A stretch of 56,767 bases of DNA from Seminavis robusta (taxonomy: Eukaryota > Bacillariophyta > Bacillariophyceae > Naviculales > Naviculaceae): assembly GCA_903772945.1 (NCBI GenBank), contig CAICTM010000609.1:1-56767 (forward strand), written 5' to 3'. The notes beneath the pieces are model-generated. The model was not told the DNA's origin and ran no database searches. It worked only from the letters and a program-made list of their open reading frames with translations. The translations under genes and the position numbers were made by a program. Shown here in pieces: positions 1 to 11,618 of the stretch; the stretch's first letter is position 1; every line of letters starts with the position of its first letter.

Positions 1-122
1 TCACAATCTGAACGAGAGAGAAAGAGAAAACGAAACAAATAGCCAGTCTACTAGACAGTAGAGCTGGAAGGATATTGATTAAATTAGAGAAATTGTGCGT
101 TCAAGTTCACACCTTTTCAACA
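1..122 (+). repeat. 3' end of a copia-type LTR (cut by window edge)
   Basis: These 122 bases match the reverse complement of 55052-55173 at 120 of 122 positions. The copy ends in TTTTCAACA, a usual 3' terminus for Ty1/copia LTRs, and at the other end of the window the same sequence lies just downstream of decayed copia pol. I therefore read it as the last part of an LTR in plus orientation. How far it extends to the left is unknown because the window starts inside it. It lies about 250 bp beyond the stop codon of the ion-channel gene. Confidence 0.7.
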
Positions 123-373
123 ATGCTCCGTCACAGTAGCTCTCTTAGGGGAGGGGAGTGTTTTTCTTCTACTTGGTACGCACTGGCTGCTGGCTATTCT
201 TTGGCACTGCTTACAAAACGGCGCTCTTTTAGCTAGAGGAGTAAACGTATCCTGGTTACCGTACCTAAACTGGAACTGTAGAAGTGTAACCGTCAACCTT
301 GCCGTCGTCAAACGAGCCTGAGTGACTCAGTCTGTCTGGTTTGCATGCACAACCATGTCGGATGCCCTCAAAA

Positions 374-3300
374 TCAGAATCCCCATCCTGTTGTTAGCAG
401 AGTGCCCATCACAACGACATACGATGGGACAATAATCCAACGACCGATCCAATCGACGTTTGTCCGTCCGTCACCGTCGCCGTCCGGATCATCACCGTGA
501 TACTGGTGACGTTTTGATTTCTTGGACATGCCGTCGTCGCTGGATGCCATGCCGTCGTCACTAGCATCATACCTGCCAACAGGACTCGTCGCGGCAGTCA
601 CTGAAGCTCCAATTTCTGAAACGCTGTCTTGAATCAAGAACTTTGTTCGTTTTCGCAGGGTTTTTGGTTTTGCGGACTCTTGTTCTGCTTTCAATGGAAC
701 TATTATGTCTTCTTCCATCGCTTCCATATCAATTTCGCACCAGTTTTCATTGTTAGGGACAGGGAGGTCTTCCTCAGGAATGCCAGGCATACTTGAGTGT
801 TTCTCGTCATCGTCGGCGTGTATACTAGTAGACGCCCGCTTGGAAGCAAGGGAAAATTCTCTGGAGGTAGAGAACTCTTTCGAGGCAGTTTCCTCCCTGG
901 TTAGATCGGAAGAAGGCCTTGCGAGTTGTCGTGTTGCATTGACCTTGGGGAGATCACCCGAAGGTCGATTGAGGTGCCTGGTCGCGTAAACGTCTTTCGA
1001 GAGGTGGGAAGCCATCTTCTCTGATCGACGTGTTCCACCAGAGTACTCTACGATTTTGCGAGTCACGCTGGGGGCGGTCCTAACAACCTCAACTGGGGCT
1101 CTTCCCAGCCTCTTTAGCATATGTTTCGGATGAAACTTGTAGCAGCATTCGTCCAGATTCTTGGTAAAATTGCTCCTGTCTCCATACGAGAGCCAAATAA
1201 TTAACATCACCGATGCCTGGTACGAAATGTTCACCATCATAAACAGTTCGGTCCATGTGACATCAGCAGTATCGGGCATCTCGACGGTTTCTCGAAAGGC
1301 CAGCGAACACAGCAATGAGGTAATCCCCAAAGCAACACTCTCGGGCATTTCTGGAATCCAGAAAGCTGACGAGAAGACCAAACCAAAACAAGGAAAGGTT
1401 AGCCCTCTCTCGCACGAACAGGTAGCCAAGAAAGCCACGGTTGCTTGGGGAGCAACCGCTCGATACACGAGGCGGCTCATTGCACATTTTACTTACCCAT
1501 GAATCCAATCATATTGATAATAATTGCAGGCAGAATCAAGCGCACCCAGGCGGTAAACGCCCTACGTTCAAATATGATGACGTAGCGGACAAGAGTGCCA
1601 TCGCTCGTGTCCATCGTCAATTCCTCGGCGGTGGTTTCGTTTTGTAGCTGTCCTGTCGTGTTGAAATGAGGGTCGCTCTCGATAATGTCAAATCCATAGC
1701 CCTGATCCAGCCAGATTCCGTAGGGCGCGGCCAGGTCAATGGAACATTCGTAGTCATCAAATGGAAAACTGGCGAGATTCCGGTCAGTGGTACATAGGAA
1801 CTGTGTTTGCATATTGGCCTCCAATGTCACCCATCCAGACGGATCGACAACTGCAGGAGACGCGTGCAATTCTTCCGATTCGAATGAATTCCTAAAGAAG
1901 AGATCGGGAGTCCAAATCTGATCCGCCTCAATTCGCAAGGCACCATCGTAGATGAATGGGTTCCACGACAGTCGAGGGTCGAGCCACGACCATCGCATCC
2001 AAATTACGGTTTGAAACTTTCCTTCAAATGGGATCATTTCGGTAATGGAAACATCAAACAGTCCTGTGGTGACAGAAACGTTCAGGAACGGCCCCACGCG
2101 AGAATCGTATCCATTGAGCAGAGCGTTGATGAGATATCCAACCTTGTCACTGGAAATGGTCAAGGTACTGGAACTGATGTTCAAGTCATTGCCAATTCGC
2201 AGGGCCTGTTGTAGACTTTTGGTGGAATTCACCCCAGACTCTTGCACAATATCAATAATTGTATCAACCTTGTCCCAGAGACCGCGACCAGGATGAAAGA
2301 CCAATTGATCGACTGTTGTCAAGATTTTGCGTTGGTCGACTAAGGTTGCGTTATTTGCATTCCATCCAGTAGCGCTGATGCGATCGGCAACATCCTTTGG
2401 CAACACTTCGGAGGCAACGTTCAAAATTCTTTCGGCGACACCGTCTTGAGCGGTAAAGATGACTTCTGGAACTTGATTGAACTTGAGTGCAGTTCTGTAA
2501 GCAGAGTTGGTATTTGGATCATTGTCGCTCTCTCTCATTTCCCATGCCACGTTCACGGTTGTTTCTGAACATGCTTCTCGAAAGCTCTCAATGGCAATGT
2601 CTATGCGAAAGTCCAGATCTTCCCGGTCCCTGGAGTAGAGCTTGGCAATTCTGATATTTGGCCGGGTCCCTCTCAGGCGACAAATTTCTCTTCCGGCTTC
2701 TTGAGCACTGAGGTCCTCGTCTAGGTTGAAATAGATGTAGAGAACGTCATTTTCCGAGAGTCCATGTTCCGTGAAGTTGATTGTAAGAAGGTCGCGAGAG
2801 TAGCCCCCATGGAAAAAGGCCAGCCCACGCCGTAAAAAATCGACGACGGGTGTGAAATTTGTCTCGATACCTATTCCCACGGTAATAACGAGGGTTTCAC
2901 TCAACTCGTCCCCCACCATCGCTTCCACCTTGTGTAGGGCATCGACGTGAAAGGCACCCGTGTACTGATACCAGCCCACCTGGTTTTCCGGTGGATCAAA
3001 CTCTTCTGGAGAGTAGCATATTTGCTTTATTTGCTTTGTCCTGTTGATGGTTTGCACTCCAGCAGCAGCAAACTCAGAGTACCAATCGTTTGGATTGTCG
3101 CACTTTCCACCAATAAAGAAAATGTGGGTAAAGTTAAATGGCTGGCCCTGGATAATATTGTTTCCCGTCACCACGGGCTTTGCGCGTGCAGAGTCGTCAA
3201 TAGCATCACCACCACTGCCAGTGGGCGCAAAGGTTGGAGGGAGGGCCGAGGCGGCTACTGGCGGGATAATATCAAAGGTTACTCCAGCTCTTTCTGGCCC

Positions 3301-3432
3301 GTCGCCCTTCCCTTGAAAATCCTCTTCCAAATCAAAGGTAAAGGACGCAACGGTCACCACGGTCATGAGGACGACCCAGACAACTGAGAGACGATGCCGT
3401 GTCGCTGCTCGCTTGTACAGCATAGTTGCCAT
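374..3432 (-). CDS. Cys-loop (pentameric ligand-gated) ion channel with periplasmic-binding-protein-like N-terminal domain
   Basis: Two exons, 3432-1497 and 1365-374, join in frame to 975 aa; the 131-nt intron runs from GTAAGT to a pyrimidine-rich TCAG. Order of parts: signal peptide or signal anchor (about residues 14-31); an alpha/beta region (about 85-400) resembling type 1 periplasmic sugar-binding proteins, including VPEVIFTAQDGVAERIL and a following ISATGWN stretch; a beta-rich ligand-binding domain with the Cys loop at C547/C563 around FPFDDYE; M1 (about 623-645) with the LP motif; M2 with VALGITSLL; M3; a charged loop of about 240 residues; and M4 near the C-terminus. Five such subunits would form a ligand-opened pore. 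Glutamate just before M2 suggests cation selectivity (inference). The channel call is firm. The N-terminal fold call rests on motif resemblance only. The start is the first ATG, directly before the signal peptide. Confidence 0.88.
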
Positions 3433-4262
3433 TGTCTTGCGCGTATCTTAACGCTTGTCTGGTCTTGACTTCGCGATTCGATTCGATTCTAGCTAGCTAG
3501 CTGGCAATATGCATAGAGATTACGGGTCTTCACACCATTGGCAAAGACTTTGCTGGTCCTCAACAACTAAGTCGTTCCTTTTCCAAGCGCTGCAGGAGTG
3601 TGGCGTGGGCTTGGTTGGAAAGTGGGAGTGGCAGCCGCAACCAAGCAGCCGTCAACAGTCTGGCTACCGGTATTCATAGTACCACGACCTTATTAAAAAG
3701 GGGTACTGTAGCTTGCTGGTTTCTAATGAGCGGCGAAACAAATATTTCTTAAATCTCTACTGGTACGGCAATTAAGGGCAATGGAACAGCTAGGATTGAA
3801 GATTCGCATTACTCCATGTAAGATGAACGGTACGCGAATAAAAACAGGGTGTGCAACCGGCAGAACTTCCATTCTTGCCCAGTTTCACTACCTAGCTAGA
3901 CTACTGTATTCTGTATTCTGTACCATACATTCTCCTAATAGCTAGTACATGAACATGGACGCACGAACGCAGGAGGCAGCAGGCAGGAGCACAGTGGTCT
4001 CCTGTGTGGGTCTCCCGTGCATCGGGTGTTGGTTGGTGGCCCGAAAGCTCGTTCCATGTGGGATTCTGTACAAAAGCTGGAATAGGGCGATGGCTAAGGC
4101 CTGGCTTCAGCAAACTCTGCTGTGGTTACCTGGGATCTAGTAAGTGATGGATTCCCAGCTGGAACACACGACCAGACTCTTTGCCTGGCGGCGAGAACTC
4201 TTCGATTTTCTGAGTACATGTGGAGCTGTGTTAGCACTGTATTCGAGGTGCGAGAAACCAAT
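3433..4262. other. Intergenic, upstream of the channel gene
   Basis: About 830 bp with no ORF I can support. It includes a CTAGCTAGCTAG palindromic run near 3490 and AT-rich patches. It should contain the promoter of the minus-strand channel gene, but no core element is recognisable by eye. Confidence 0.5.
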
Positions 4263-4562
4263 GGAGTTGCGGGAATACGTGTTTTACAGGTTTGCCAGGT
4301 TCTTGATGATTTCTTTTGGAAGAATGACTGAAACTAGAAGAATGACACAATCCGGAAGAATGACACAATCTGGAAGAATGACACAATCTGGAAGGCTCTA
4401 CGTAAAAACGCGTAGCAATTAGTACCAGGTGATGTAATCTGGAAGAATGACATAATATGGAAGAATGACACAATCTGGAAGCATGACTCAAAGTGGAAGA
4501 TTAACCCAAAATAGCAGTTTGACCCAAAGGAGGGGCAGGAAAAGCCCATTCCCCGCAACTTC
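4263..4562 (+). mobile_element. MITE family A, copy 1
   Basis: A 300-bp non-autonomous element. It starts GGAGTTGCGGGAAT and ends in the near-perfect inverse ATTCCCCGCAACTTC. The trinucleotide AAT flanks both ends (4260-4262 and 4563-4565), as expected for a 3-bp target duplication. Inside are tandem copies of an 18-bp unit, GGAAGAATGACACAATCT. It aligns along its whole length with 14804-15105. No coding capacity. Terminal repeats with a 3-bp duplication fit the PIF/Harbinger group, but the TIR differs from that of the Harbinger element at 35794. Confidence 0.75.
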
Positions 4563-5013
4563 AATCTAGCAGACAAGAAGAGTACGTTATACGTTTTGGC
4601 TTTAGCCCAGATACATGGCAGGAGAAGTTGAGTCAAGAGTTTCTTTCTTGTTTGAAAAATCAGCCTGACTTCTTCGAGCTTGGACGACAGACGTTATAGA
4701 TGCGGTGGTCGGTGGTTGGTGCTGAGTTCAAGAGGTGGGACAAGGGCAAAAGCGGTAGAAGGCAGTAATGTGATTGGCTAGTCAAGCTAATACGTCAGCA
4801 AATACATCAGCATAAGTTAACGTACCATTCTAAGTATTTACAAGGGAAACTGTGATACCTATTCCGCCAATTTTCTTCTTTCGCGAAAAAAGAAACAGAT
4901 TCCGTGGAAGCCTGTCGGATCGATCGACAATCGACAATGACATCCTGCCGCTCTCACTCGACGGTCATTTTCAGCCCAAAAACGCAGCAGCAACAGCAGC
5001 AAAAGAGACCATC
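4563..5013. other. Intergenic between MITE and transposase remnant
   Basis: About 450 bp without a supportable gene. It probably includes the left end of the DDE transposon whose remnants begin near 5014, but I could not find a matching inverted terminus on the right side. Confidence 0.4.
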
Positions 5014-6312
5014 ATGGAGCCACCAACAGCAGCAGCAGCTACCACTCACAATGGAGGAATGGGCTGCCAAAGTCAACAGAGAAACTCGCAACAGAAGAGA
5101 GCATATCAACTCGCCTCCAACAGCAACAACAACAACAACAACAGATCGAAGAGAGCCAGAGAAGAAGGACCCCAAACAACACTGGGAGGAGAGGTAGCAG
5201 AAGTCTTTGATCCACTCAAGAAGTGTATCATCTGTAAGGCCAGACATCTTGGTCTCAGAGTCCCAAAAAGATCACATACAGTAACAAGAGGAAGAGGAGG
5301 TTTGAATGAGCTGACAATGGAAACCATCAGAGAGAGCAGAAGACTCACAAGGCATTTCAGTGCTCCTCTTCCACTGAATGAGAGAGGAAGCTGGAATAAG
5401 CACTCAACAAAGGAGAATGGAGATGCCTTCTTTGCTGCTAGAACAAACACAGCCAATCCGAGCCGGCAACAAGAAGAGACATCCACAAGAGAACACACCA
5501 GACAACTCCAGCTTCTCTCTGTCAAAGGTCACCACTCTTGTGAAGGATAATGCTTTGTCGAAAACACAAGACCCAAGAGCACCACTAGCTATGCTAGCAC
5601 TGGCTGAAGCTGTGTCAGAATCTATTATCCGGCCAAGGAATCACAATTCCACCAACATTTTGAAGTACTCACCATGACAGTTCCATCCACAGATGAGCAA
5701 TTCAAGTCTCCACACTATCACTCTATTGTTGGCCAGAAAGCTACTCCTGGTGGACTGTGAATCGATGTGGTATTGCATGTTCCTTGTCCTGATGGATAGA
5801 TTCTCTGGCACATCTCAAGAATGAGAGGCATAACTGGTCAAATAACAAGACCTTGTTCCCTACTTTGGCATCACTGGAGCTCCATCTTGTGCAATTGTCA
5901 TGTCAATGAAGTGTGACTGCTGCAACAGGGTATTCAATGCCAACAGTGCTGAAGTCTTGTGCACAATTCCACAGTATGCTGCTCTCCTCTATCCTGTGGA
6001 GTCTAAGTATGCCCTTCCAAACAAGGCATGTCACTTGGACCGAACTGCCACTGAGACTTTCGAATCCATCATGTTGACCTATGGCAATGGCGAACTCTGC
6101 AGCCGGCTCATCTACAATGCAATCAACAGAGACTTCATTAGAGCCAGCATGTCATACTTCTCCTATTGGGAAGGCAGTCAAACAGATCCGGATCCCTTTC
6201 TTCAAAAGGATGGAACTTACATAAGACAATTTCCTCCTCTTGGTGACACCATCCGTGACATGTATGATGCTGCCTGTGCTTCAAACAGAATCCATGGAGG
6301 ATAAGTGACAAC
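5014..6312 (+). pseudogene. DDE-type transposase gene, 5' part, frameshifted and split by a gypsy insertion
   Basis: Coding-looking pieces lie in different frames. From an ATG at 5014 comes a Gln/Asn-rich leader (CAA/CAG and AAC runs), then a Cys-x2-Cys/His cluster (CIICKARHLG). A frameshift follows around 5500, stops occur between 5680 and 5900, then a second cysteine cluster (CDCCNRVFN) at 5900-6304. The frame that continues into the 3' part (11712 onward) passes through the junction without a stop, but differs by one base from the frame of 5900-6304, so at least one indel lies near 6290. CAAC at 6309-6312 is the target duplication of the inserted element. I infer one transposase gene because the two halves flank the insertion. 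The exact family is not assigned. Confidence 0.6.
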
Positions 6313-6731
6313 TGCAATACACGGCTCTTAGCCTTATTCGCGACTCGATCCTAGATAGGGTTTGAGTTCGACTCATGACTGAGTCTTCGTGAATAAGTCC
6401 ATTGAGACAGGGTTCTCATGACCGCTAGTCAACTAGTGATGGTGATAAAACATCGCGCTAGATATTTAGCTGGCGTGGAGAGATTTCACGCTAGATAAAC
6501 GCTAGACGAATCTTCCACGGTTTCCGTTTTTGGATCGTGGAACGAATAGGATTACTACCACAACCTACTCTATCACACTTTACATGCTCCCGCGGGAGTT
6601 CAGATCTACGATCCTTGATTGTGGATCTCTCTCGTTGATTAGTTTTCATAGCTTTTTAATCTCTCTCATAAATTTCATTCGCTCAAACTCAAACACTCGA
6701 AGATCTTTACACTAGCTTTTAGCGTAGTGCA
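6313..6731 (+). repeat. Gypsy 5' LTR
   Basis: A 419-bp repeat from TGCAATACACGG to CGTAGTGCA, matched with small indels by 10450-10864 and, inverted, by 11156-11583. Many differences between copies indicate an old insertion. Confidence 0.85.
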
Positions 6732-6783
6732 TTTTGTTAACAAACACAATAGCTTTCAGCTACCATCAACCTATCCCTTCACC

Positions 6784-9700
6784 ATGAAGATGGCTCAAGG
6801 AAAGCATGCGCTCACCAACTTCGAGAAACAGTTGCTCGACAAACCATTTTCCTCTCGTCGGATGACGAAGAAAACGATATCGACGATACTCGTGCAAACA
6901 CTTGCAAACTTCGCAACCATGTTGCCAAGTGCAAATCAGAAACCTCTGACAATGAGGACAACTCCTTTATCAATTTCAATCACTTGGATGGAGAAATCTC
7001 TATCTGAGGATTAGGCCAGATTGATACTCAACGGACCATGTTCCGATTTCTCATACCAAAGTGATGAATATTTCTCACTAACTAGTAAACAAGAATTGTT
7101 TGCAACTGATGAACACTAAGGCAAATTAGATGAATGCCTAGAAGCTGCTCAACTAGACTCTGATGATCTTTTTAGCAATGTTAACCTCGTCCGTGGCAAC
7201 ACCTCGTACGTCGCAAGACAAGAGACCTTGAAACTATCGTCTATGTAGATTTAACAAGCGAGAAAAGGGAACCAAACCCGTTACACTCCGTGCTTACTGA
7301 TACAGGAGCATCCGGAACCTTGATTTCTCAACCTCATGCTAAGAAATAACGCATGAAGGATCTTGGGGCGTCCAAACGATGTGACTACCTCTGCAGGAGA
7401 ATTAAACACCAGCACGAGTGTAAAGGTGCATTTTGAATTCTGAATTCCACGAAGATAGAATTATCGAGTGGATTTACACGTCACCAAAAGCTTGTGGGCG
7501 TATGACATGTTCATAGGTCGAGACATTCTCTCTGATTTAGGATTCAAGTTCGATTTCACTACATGTCAGTGAATGGGACGGCGCATCTATTCCTATGAAA
7601 GACAGTGACAACAATGAAGAAGAGAAATTCTTCATTCCTGATCCTACGGCCGTTGACGACAGTGCAGATCGTCTCGAGAAGATTCTTGAAGCGAAATACG
7701 AACAAGCTGACTTAAGGCAGGTTGCCAAAGTCAAGATCAGTTAAACACGGAAGAGAAGGAAAGCTTCATTCCTTACTGACGAAGTACTCTAACCTATTCG
7801 ATGGTACTTTAGGAAAGTGGCAGATGGACGACTACGAAGTAGAACTTCTCCAAGATGCTAAACCCTATCACACAAGGACTTACCCTACTCCACATGTCCA
7901 TACCAACACTCTTAAAATGGAGGTTTACTTGAGCGTCTCTGCGAGGCAAGAGTACTCAAGAAAGGTAACTCGTTCCGAGTGGGCGGCACCAACTTCCATC
8001 ATTCCCAAGAAAGAATGATCTGTACGATTCATCCTTGATTTCCGGGAACTGAATAAAAGGATTAAGCGGAATGCTTATCCTATCCCAAAAATACAGGAAT
8101 TGCTCTTGAATCATAGATGGATTCAAGTACGCTACTAGTTTAGACCTGAACATGGGATCATATCACATCGAGCTGTCACCTCACTTGAAACAACTCTGTA
8201 ATATCATTCTTCCATGGGGAAAATAAGAGTACCAGAGATTGACAATGGGCCTATGTAATAGTCCAGACATCTTTCAAGAGAAGATGGGAACACTAATGCA
8301 CCACCTAGAATACGTCCGAGCATACATTGGTGATTCTACTCAATCTAACTAACGGCGATCTGGCAGATCACGTTGAAAATTGGGATGAAGTTCTCCGAAG
8401 GCTTCGAGAAGCCCGACTTAAGATCAATGCTACCAAGTCTTTATTCGCAAGAGGAGAACTTGAATACCTAGGTTAAGGGATTACTCGAGAAGTAATCCAA
8501 CCTTTAACCAGAGATAAAAACGCGATCCAGATATCGCTCCCCTACCAACAGAAAGAACTCTGTAGATTCATTGGACTAGTGAACTACTATCGAGACATGT
8601 GGATTAGACGATCACATGTACTGGCCCAACTCGCTTCGTTGACTTCCAAACAACGAAGTGGAAATGGGAAGCCGACACGACAAGGCCTTTAGCCAGATGA
8701 AGAAGATCATCAGCAAGAAACTTGCTCGCTTACCTGACTTCAACGATACATTCGTTATCCACACGGATGCGAGTGATACTCAAACTAGGTGCAGTAATTT
8801 CCCAGAAGGGAAAACCTATCGGTTCTACAGCAGGAAGCTCAACCTGCTCAGACAAGTTACACCGTTACCGAGAAGGAACTTCTAGTATCGTAGAAACTCT
8901 AAAGAGTTCCGTAACATTCTCTGGGACAGAAGATCGTTGTGCATACGGACCACAAGAATCTTAGATGTAAGAACTTCAATACGATCGCGTAATGCGATGG
9001 TGCCTTATTCTGAAGAATACGGCCCTGAACTACGGTACATCAAGGGCGAACAGAACATCGTCGCTGATGCGTTGTCGAGACTTAACATCTCAAACAACGA
9101 CGGTTCTTCAGAACAAATGGACGCCAGCGAGATCGCTGAGCTCATGGCTGCAGACGAAGAGGACTTCCCTAGCGAGTTCCCTCTCTCGTTCCCGAGATCG
9201 AACATCGTCAGAAAGACGACAACGATATCAAGAAACTCCTCAGGGACAAGCCAAACGACTACAAGAAGCAATCTTTCCCCAGAGGGATAAGTCTTACGAC
9301 TTAGTAGTTAAGGACGATAAAATCGTGTACCTAAAGACTATGCAGAGAACTAGTTGAATGGTACATGGGGTGCTGATGCATCTGGCGAGACTCGCACAGA
9401 ACTAACCATCAGCCAAACACTACCCCGGAAAGGACTGCGCAAGACTGTGCAGGCCGTATGTCAGCGTTGCCAAAGCTGCCAGATGAACAAACCCAAGACC
9501 GTAAGCTGGGATTGATGCCTCCAAAGACTTGCGAGGAGATCCCTTGGAAAGACTATGTATTGACCTGATAGGTCCCTACAACGTCGGGGATCCTAAGAAA
9601 AAGAATTCCTGTACACTTCATTGCTTGACAATGATGATCCGTAACCGGATGGTTCGAGATTGCAGAGATCTGCTCCAAGAGCAGACGAAGTAGCATCGTC

Positions 9701-10212
9701 CTAGAACAAATGTGGCTTACTCGTATCCATGGCGGCTGAGTTATCATGGATAGAGACGTGAGTTCCGCGCAGGTCGAGAAGACTCTCCGGGATAAACATG
9801 ACTTCGTCGCAAGTTCATCACCATTCGCAACCCTCAAGCAACTCCATGGTCGAGCGGCTCATCAGACATACGCAACTTGATCGCTGTTCAAAACATCAAG
9901 TGCCAAGACGACCTCGTGAACGGATCTGGGATGGAGTCCTCACGGCGGTTCGCTTGCAATGAACGCACGATTCATACCACCTTGGTGCAACGCCTGCACA
10001 GCTCGTGTTCAATCGTGGCGCGATTCACAACGTCCGTTTCGAAGCAAACTGGAAGTACATCAAGGAACGTCGCCAACGACTCATCCAACAGAACAACGAT
10101 AGGGAGAAGCGACGCGTGTCCCTCATCAATACAATGTCAACGATACTGTGATGATTCACAGTATCAGCACCGCAAGTATGGTCAGCCAAAGTACAAAGTC
10201 CTTACACTATAG
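6784..10212 (+). pseudogene. Ty3/gypsy gag-pol remnant
   Basis: Frames are broken by many stops and indels, but the order of conserved pieces is that of gypsy pol. A gag start lies at 6784 (MKMAQGKHALTNFEKQL). An aspartic protease motif, LTDTGASGTLIS, lies at about 7293. Reverse transcriptase pieces follow from about 7722 to 8330, including WAAPTSIIPKK and FILDFRELNKR. RNase H comes next, with HTDASD near 8760 and EQNIVADALSRL near 9049. An integrase zinc-finger and core region runs from about 9418 (CQRCQSCQMNKP) to about 10200. The element cannot be autonomous. The inverted gag fragment at 10865-11155 keeps a longer open gag frame than this copy, which has lost frame near 6850. Confidence 0.8.
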
Positions 10213-10449
10213 ACCGAGTCAATGACAATGGCACTGTACGGCTCCAACATGCTACCGCCAATGGCGGCACAGTCAACCAGACTTGGAACATAAGGTATAT
10301 ACACCCATACAAGGCCTGATCCCCTTGTAGGATTGCCATCGTGCGACGCACATGTCTACATCCAATCTCATGAGAGTGCCCCGCACTTTAAATCATATGT
10401 TCTCCTTTCGACTGATTCGTGCCTTCTGTGACCCTTCTCAGGGGGCGAA

Positions 10450-10864
10450 TGCAATACAACGGCTCTTAGCCTTATTCGCGACTCGATCCTAGATAGGGTT
10501 TGAGTTCGACCATGACTGAGTCTCTCGTGAATATCATTGAGACAGGGTTCTCATGACCGCTAGTCATACTAGGTCGATGGTGAAACATCGCGCTAGATAT
10601 TTAGCTGGCGTGGAGAGATTCCCACGCTACTAGATAAATGCTAGACGAATCTTCCACGCGTTCCGTTTTTGGATCGTGGAAGAGTAGGATTACTACCACA
10701 ACTACTCTATCACACTTTACAGTCTCCCGTTCAGATCTACGATCCCTTGATTGTGATCTCTCTCGTTGATTAGTTTTCATAGCTTTCTAATCTCTCTCAT
10801 AACTTTCATTCTCTCAAACTCAAAACACTCGAAAGATCTTTACACTAGCTTTTAGCGTAGTGCA
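10450..10864 (+). repeat. Gypsy LTR, second direct copy
   Basis: A 415-bp direct repeat of 6313-6731, with TGCAATAC at the start and TAGTGCA at the end, preceded by a purine-rich tract. It would be the normal 3' LTR, but it is followed by inverted element sequence rather than by host DNA. Confidence 0.85.
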
Positions 10865-11155
10865 TTTTATTATGACCCAGTACTCAAATCTCCATCCAAG
10901 TGATTGAAATTGATAGAGGAGTTGTCCTCATTGTCAGAGTCTTCTGATTTGCGCTTGGCAACATGGTTGCGAAGTTTGCAAGTGGTGGCACGAGTATCGT
11001 CGATCTCGTGTTCTTCGTCATTGTCGACGAGAGGAAGAATGGGTTTGTCACGCAACTGTTTCTCGAAGTTGCGGAACGCATGCTTTCCTTGAGCCATCTT
11101 CATGGTGAAGGAATAGGTTGAGGGTAGCTGAAAGCTATTGTGTTTGTTAACAAAA
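10865..11155 (-). pseudogene. Inverted gag 5' fragment of the gypsy element
   Basis: On the minus strand from 11160 this reads an open frame containing MKMAQGKHAFRNFEKQL, homologous to the gag start at 6784. It stays open through a Glu/Asp-rich stretch to about 10870. It is fused head to head to an inverted LTR (11156-11583), so it is the 5' end of an oppositely oriented copy. Its frame is intact where the plus-strand copy is shifted, which makes it useful for reconstructing the ancestral gag start. Confidence 0.7.
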
Positions 11156-11583
11156 TGCACTACGCTAAAAGCTAGTGTAAAGATCTTTCGAGTGTTTTGA
11201 GTTTGAGAGAATGAAAGTTATGAGAGAGATTAGAAAGCTATGAAAACTAATCAACGAGAGAGATCATCATCAAAGGATCGTAGATCTGGCTTCCCGCGGG
11301 AGACTATAAAGTGTGATAGAGTAGGTTGTGGTAGTAATCCTACGTCTCTCCACGATCCTAAAACGGAACGCGTGGAAGGTTTGTCTAGCCTGGATCTAGT
11401 AGCGTGGAAGTACTCCACGCTGGCTAAATATCTAGAGCGATGTTTCATCATCAACCTAGTATGACTAGCGCGGTCATTGAGAACCCTGTCTCAAATGACT
11501 ATTCACGAGAGACTCGGTCATGAGTCGAACTCAAACCCTATCTAGGATCGAGTCGCGAATAAGGCTAAGAGCCGTGTATTGCA
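11156..11583 (-). repeat. Gypsy LTR, inverted copy
   Basis: A 428-bp reverse-complement copy of the LTR, from TGCACTACGC to GTATTGCA in the plus-strand reading. With 10450-10864 it forms a large inverted repeat separated by the inverted gag fragment. Confidence 0.85.
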
Positions 11584-11618
11584 AAAAGTCTTTTCGATAA
11601 AGCCAACGCTGGAATTAT

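Noticed and set aside
4337..4500. CRISPR-like direct repeats (18-bp unit)
   Set aside because: The units are contiguous with no spacers, lie inside a MITE with terminal repeats, and the genome is eukaryotic.
4954..5247. Minus-strand ORF with Cys/Val runs
   Set aside because: It is the reverse of CAA/CAG and AAC microsatellite codons of the transposase leader.
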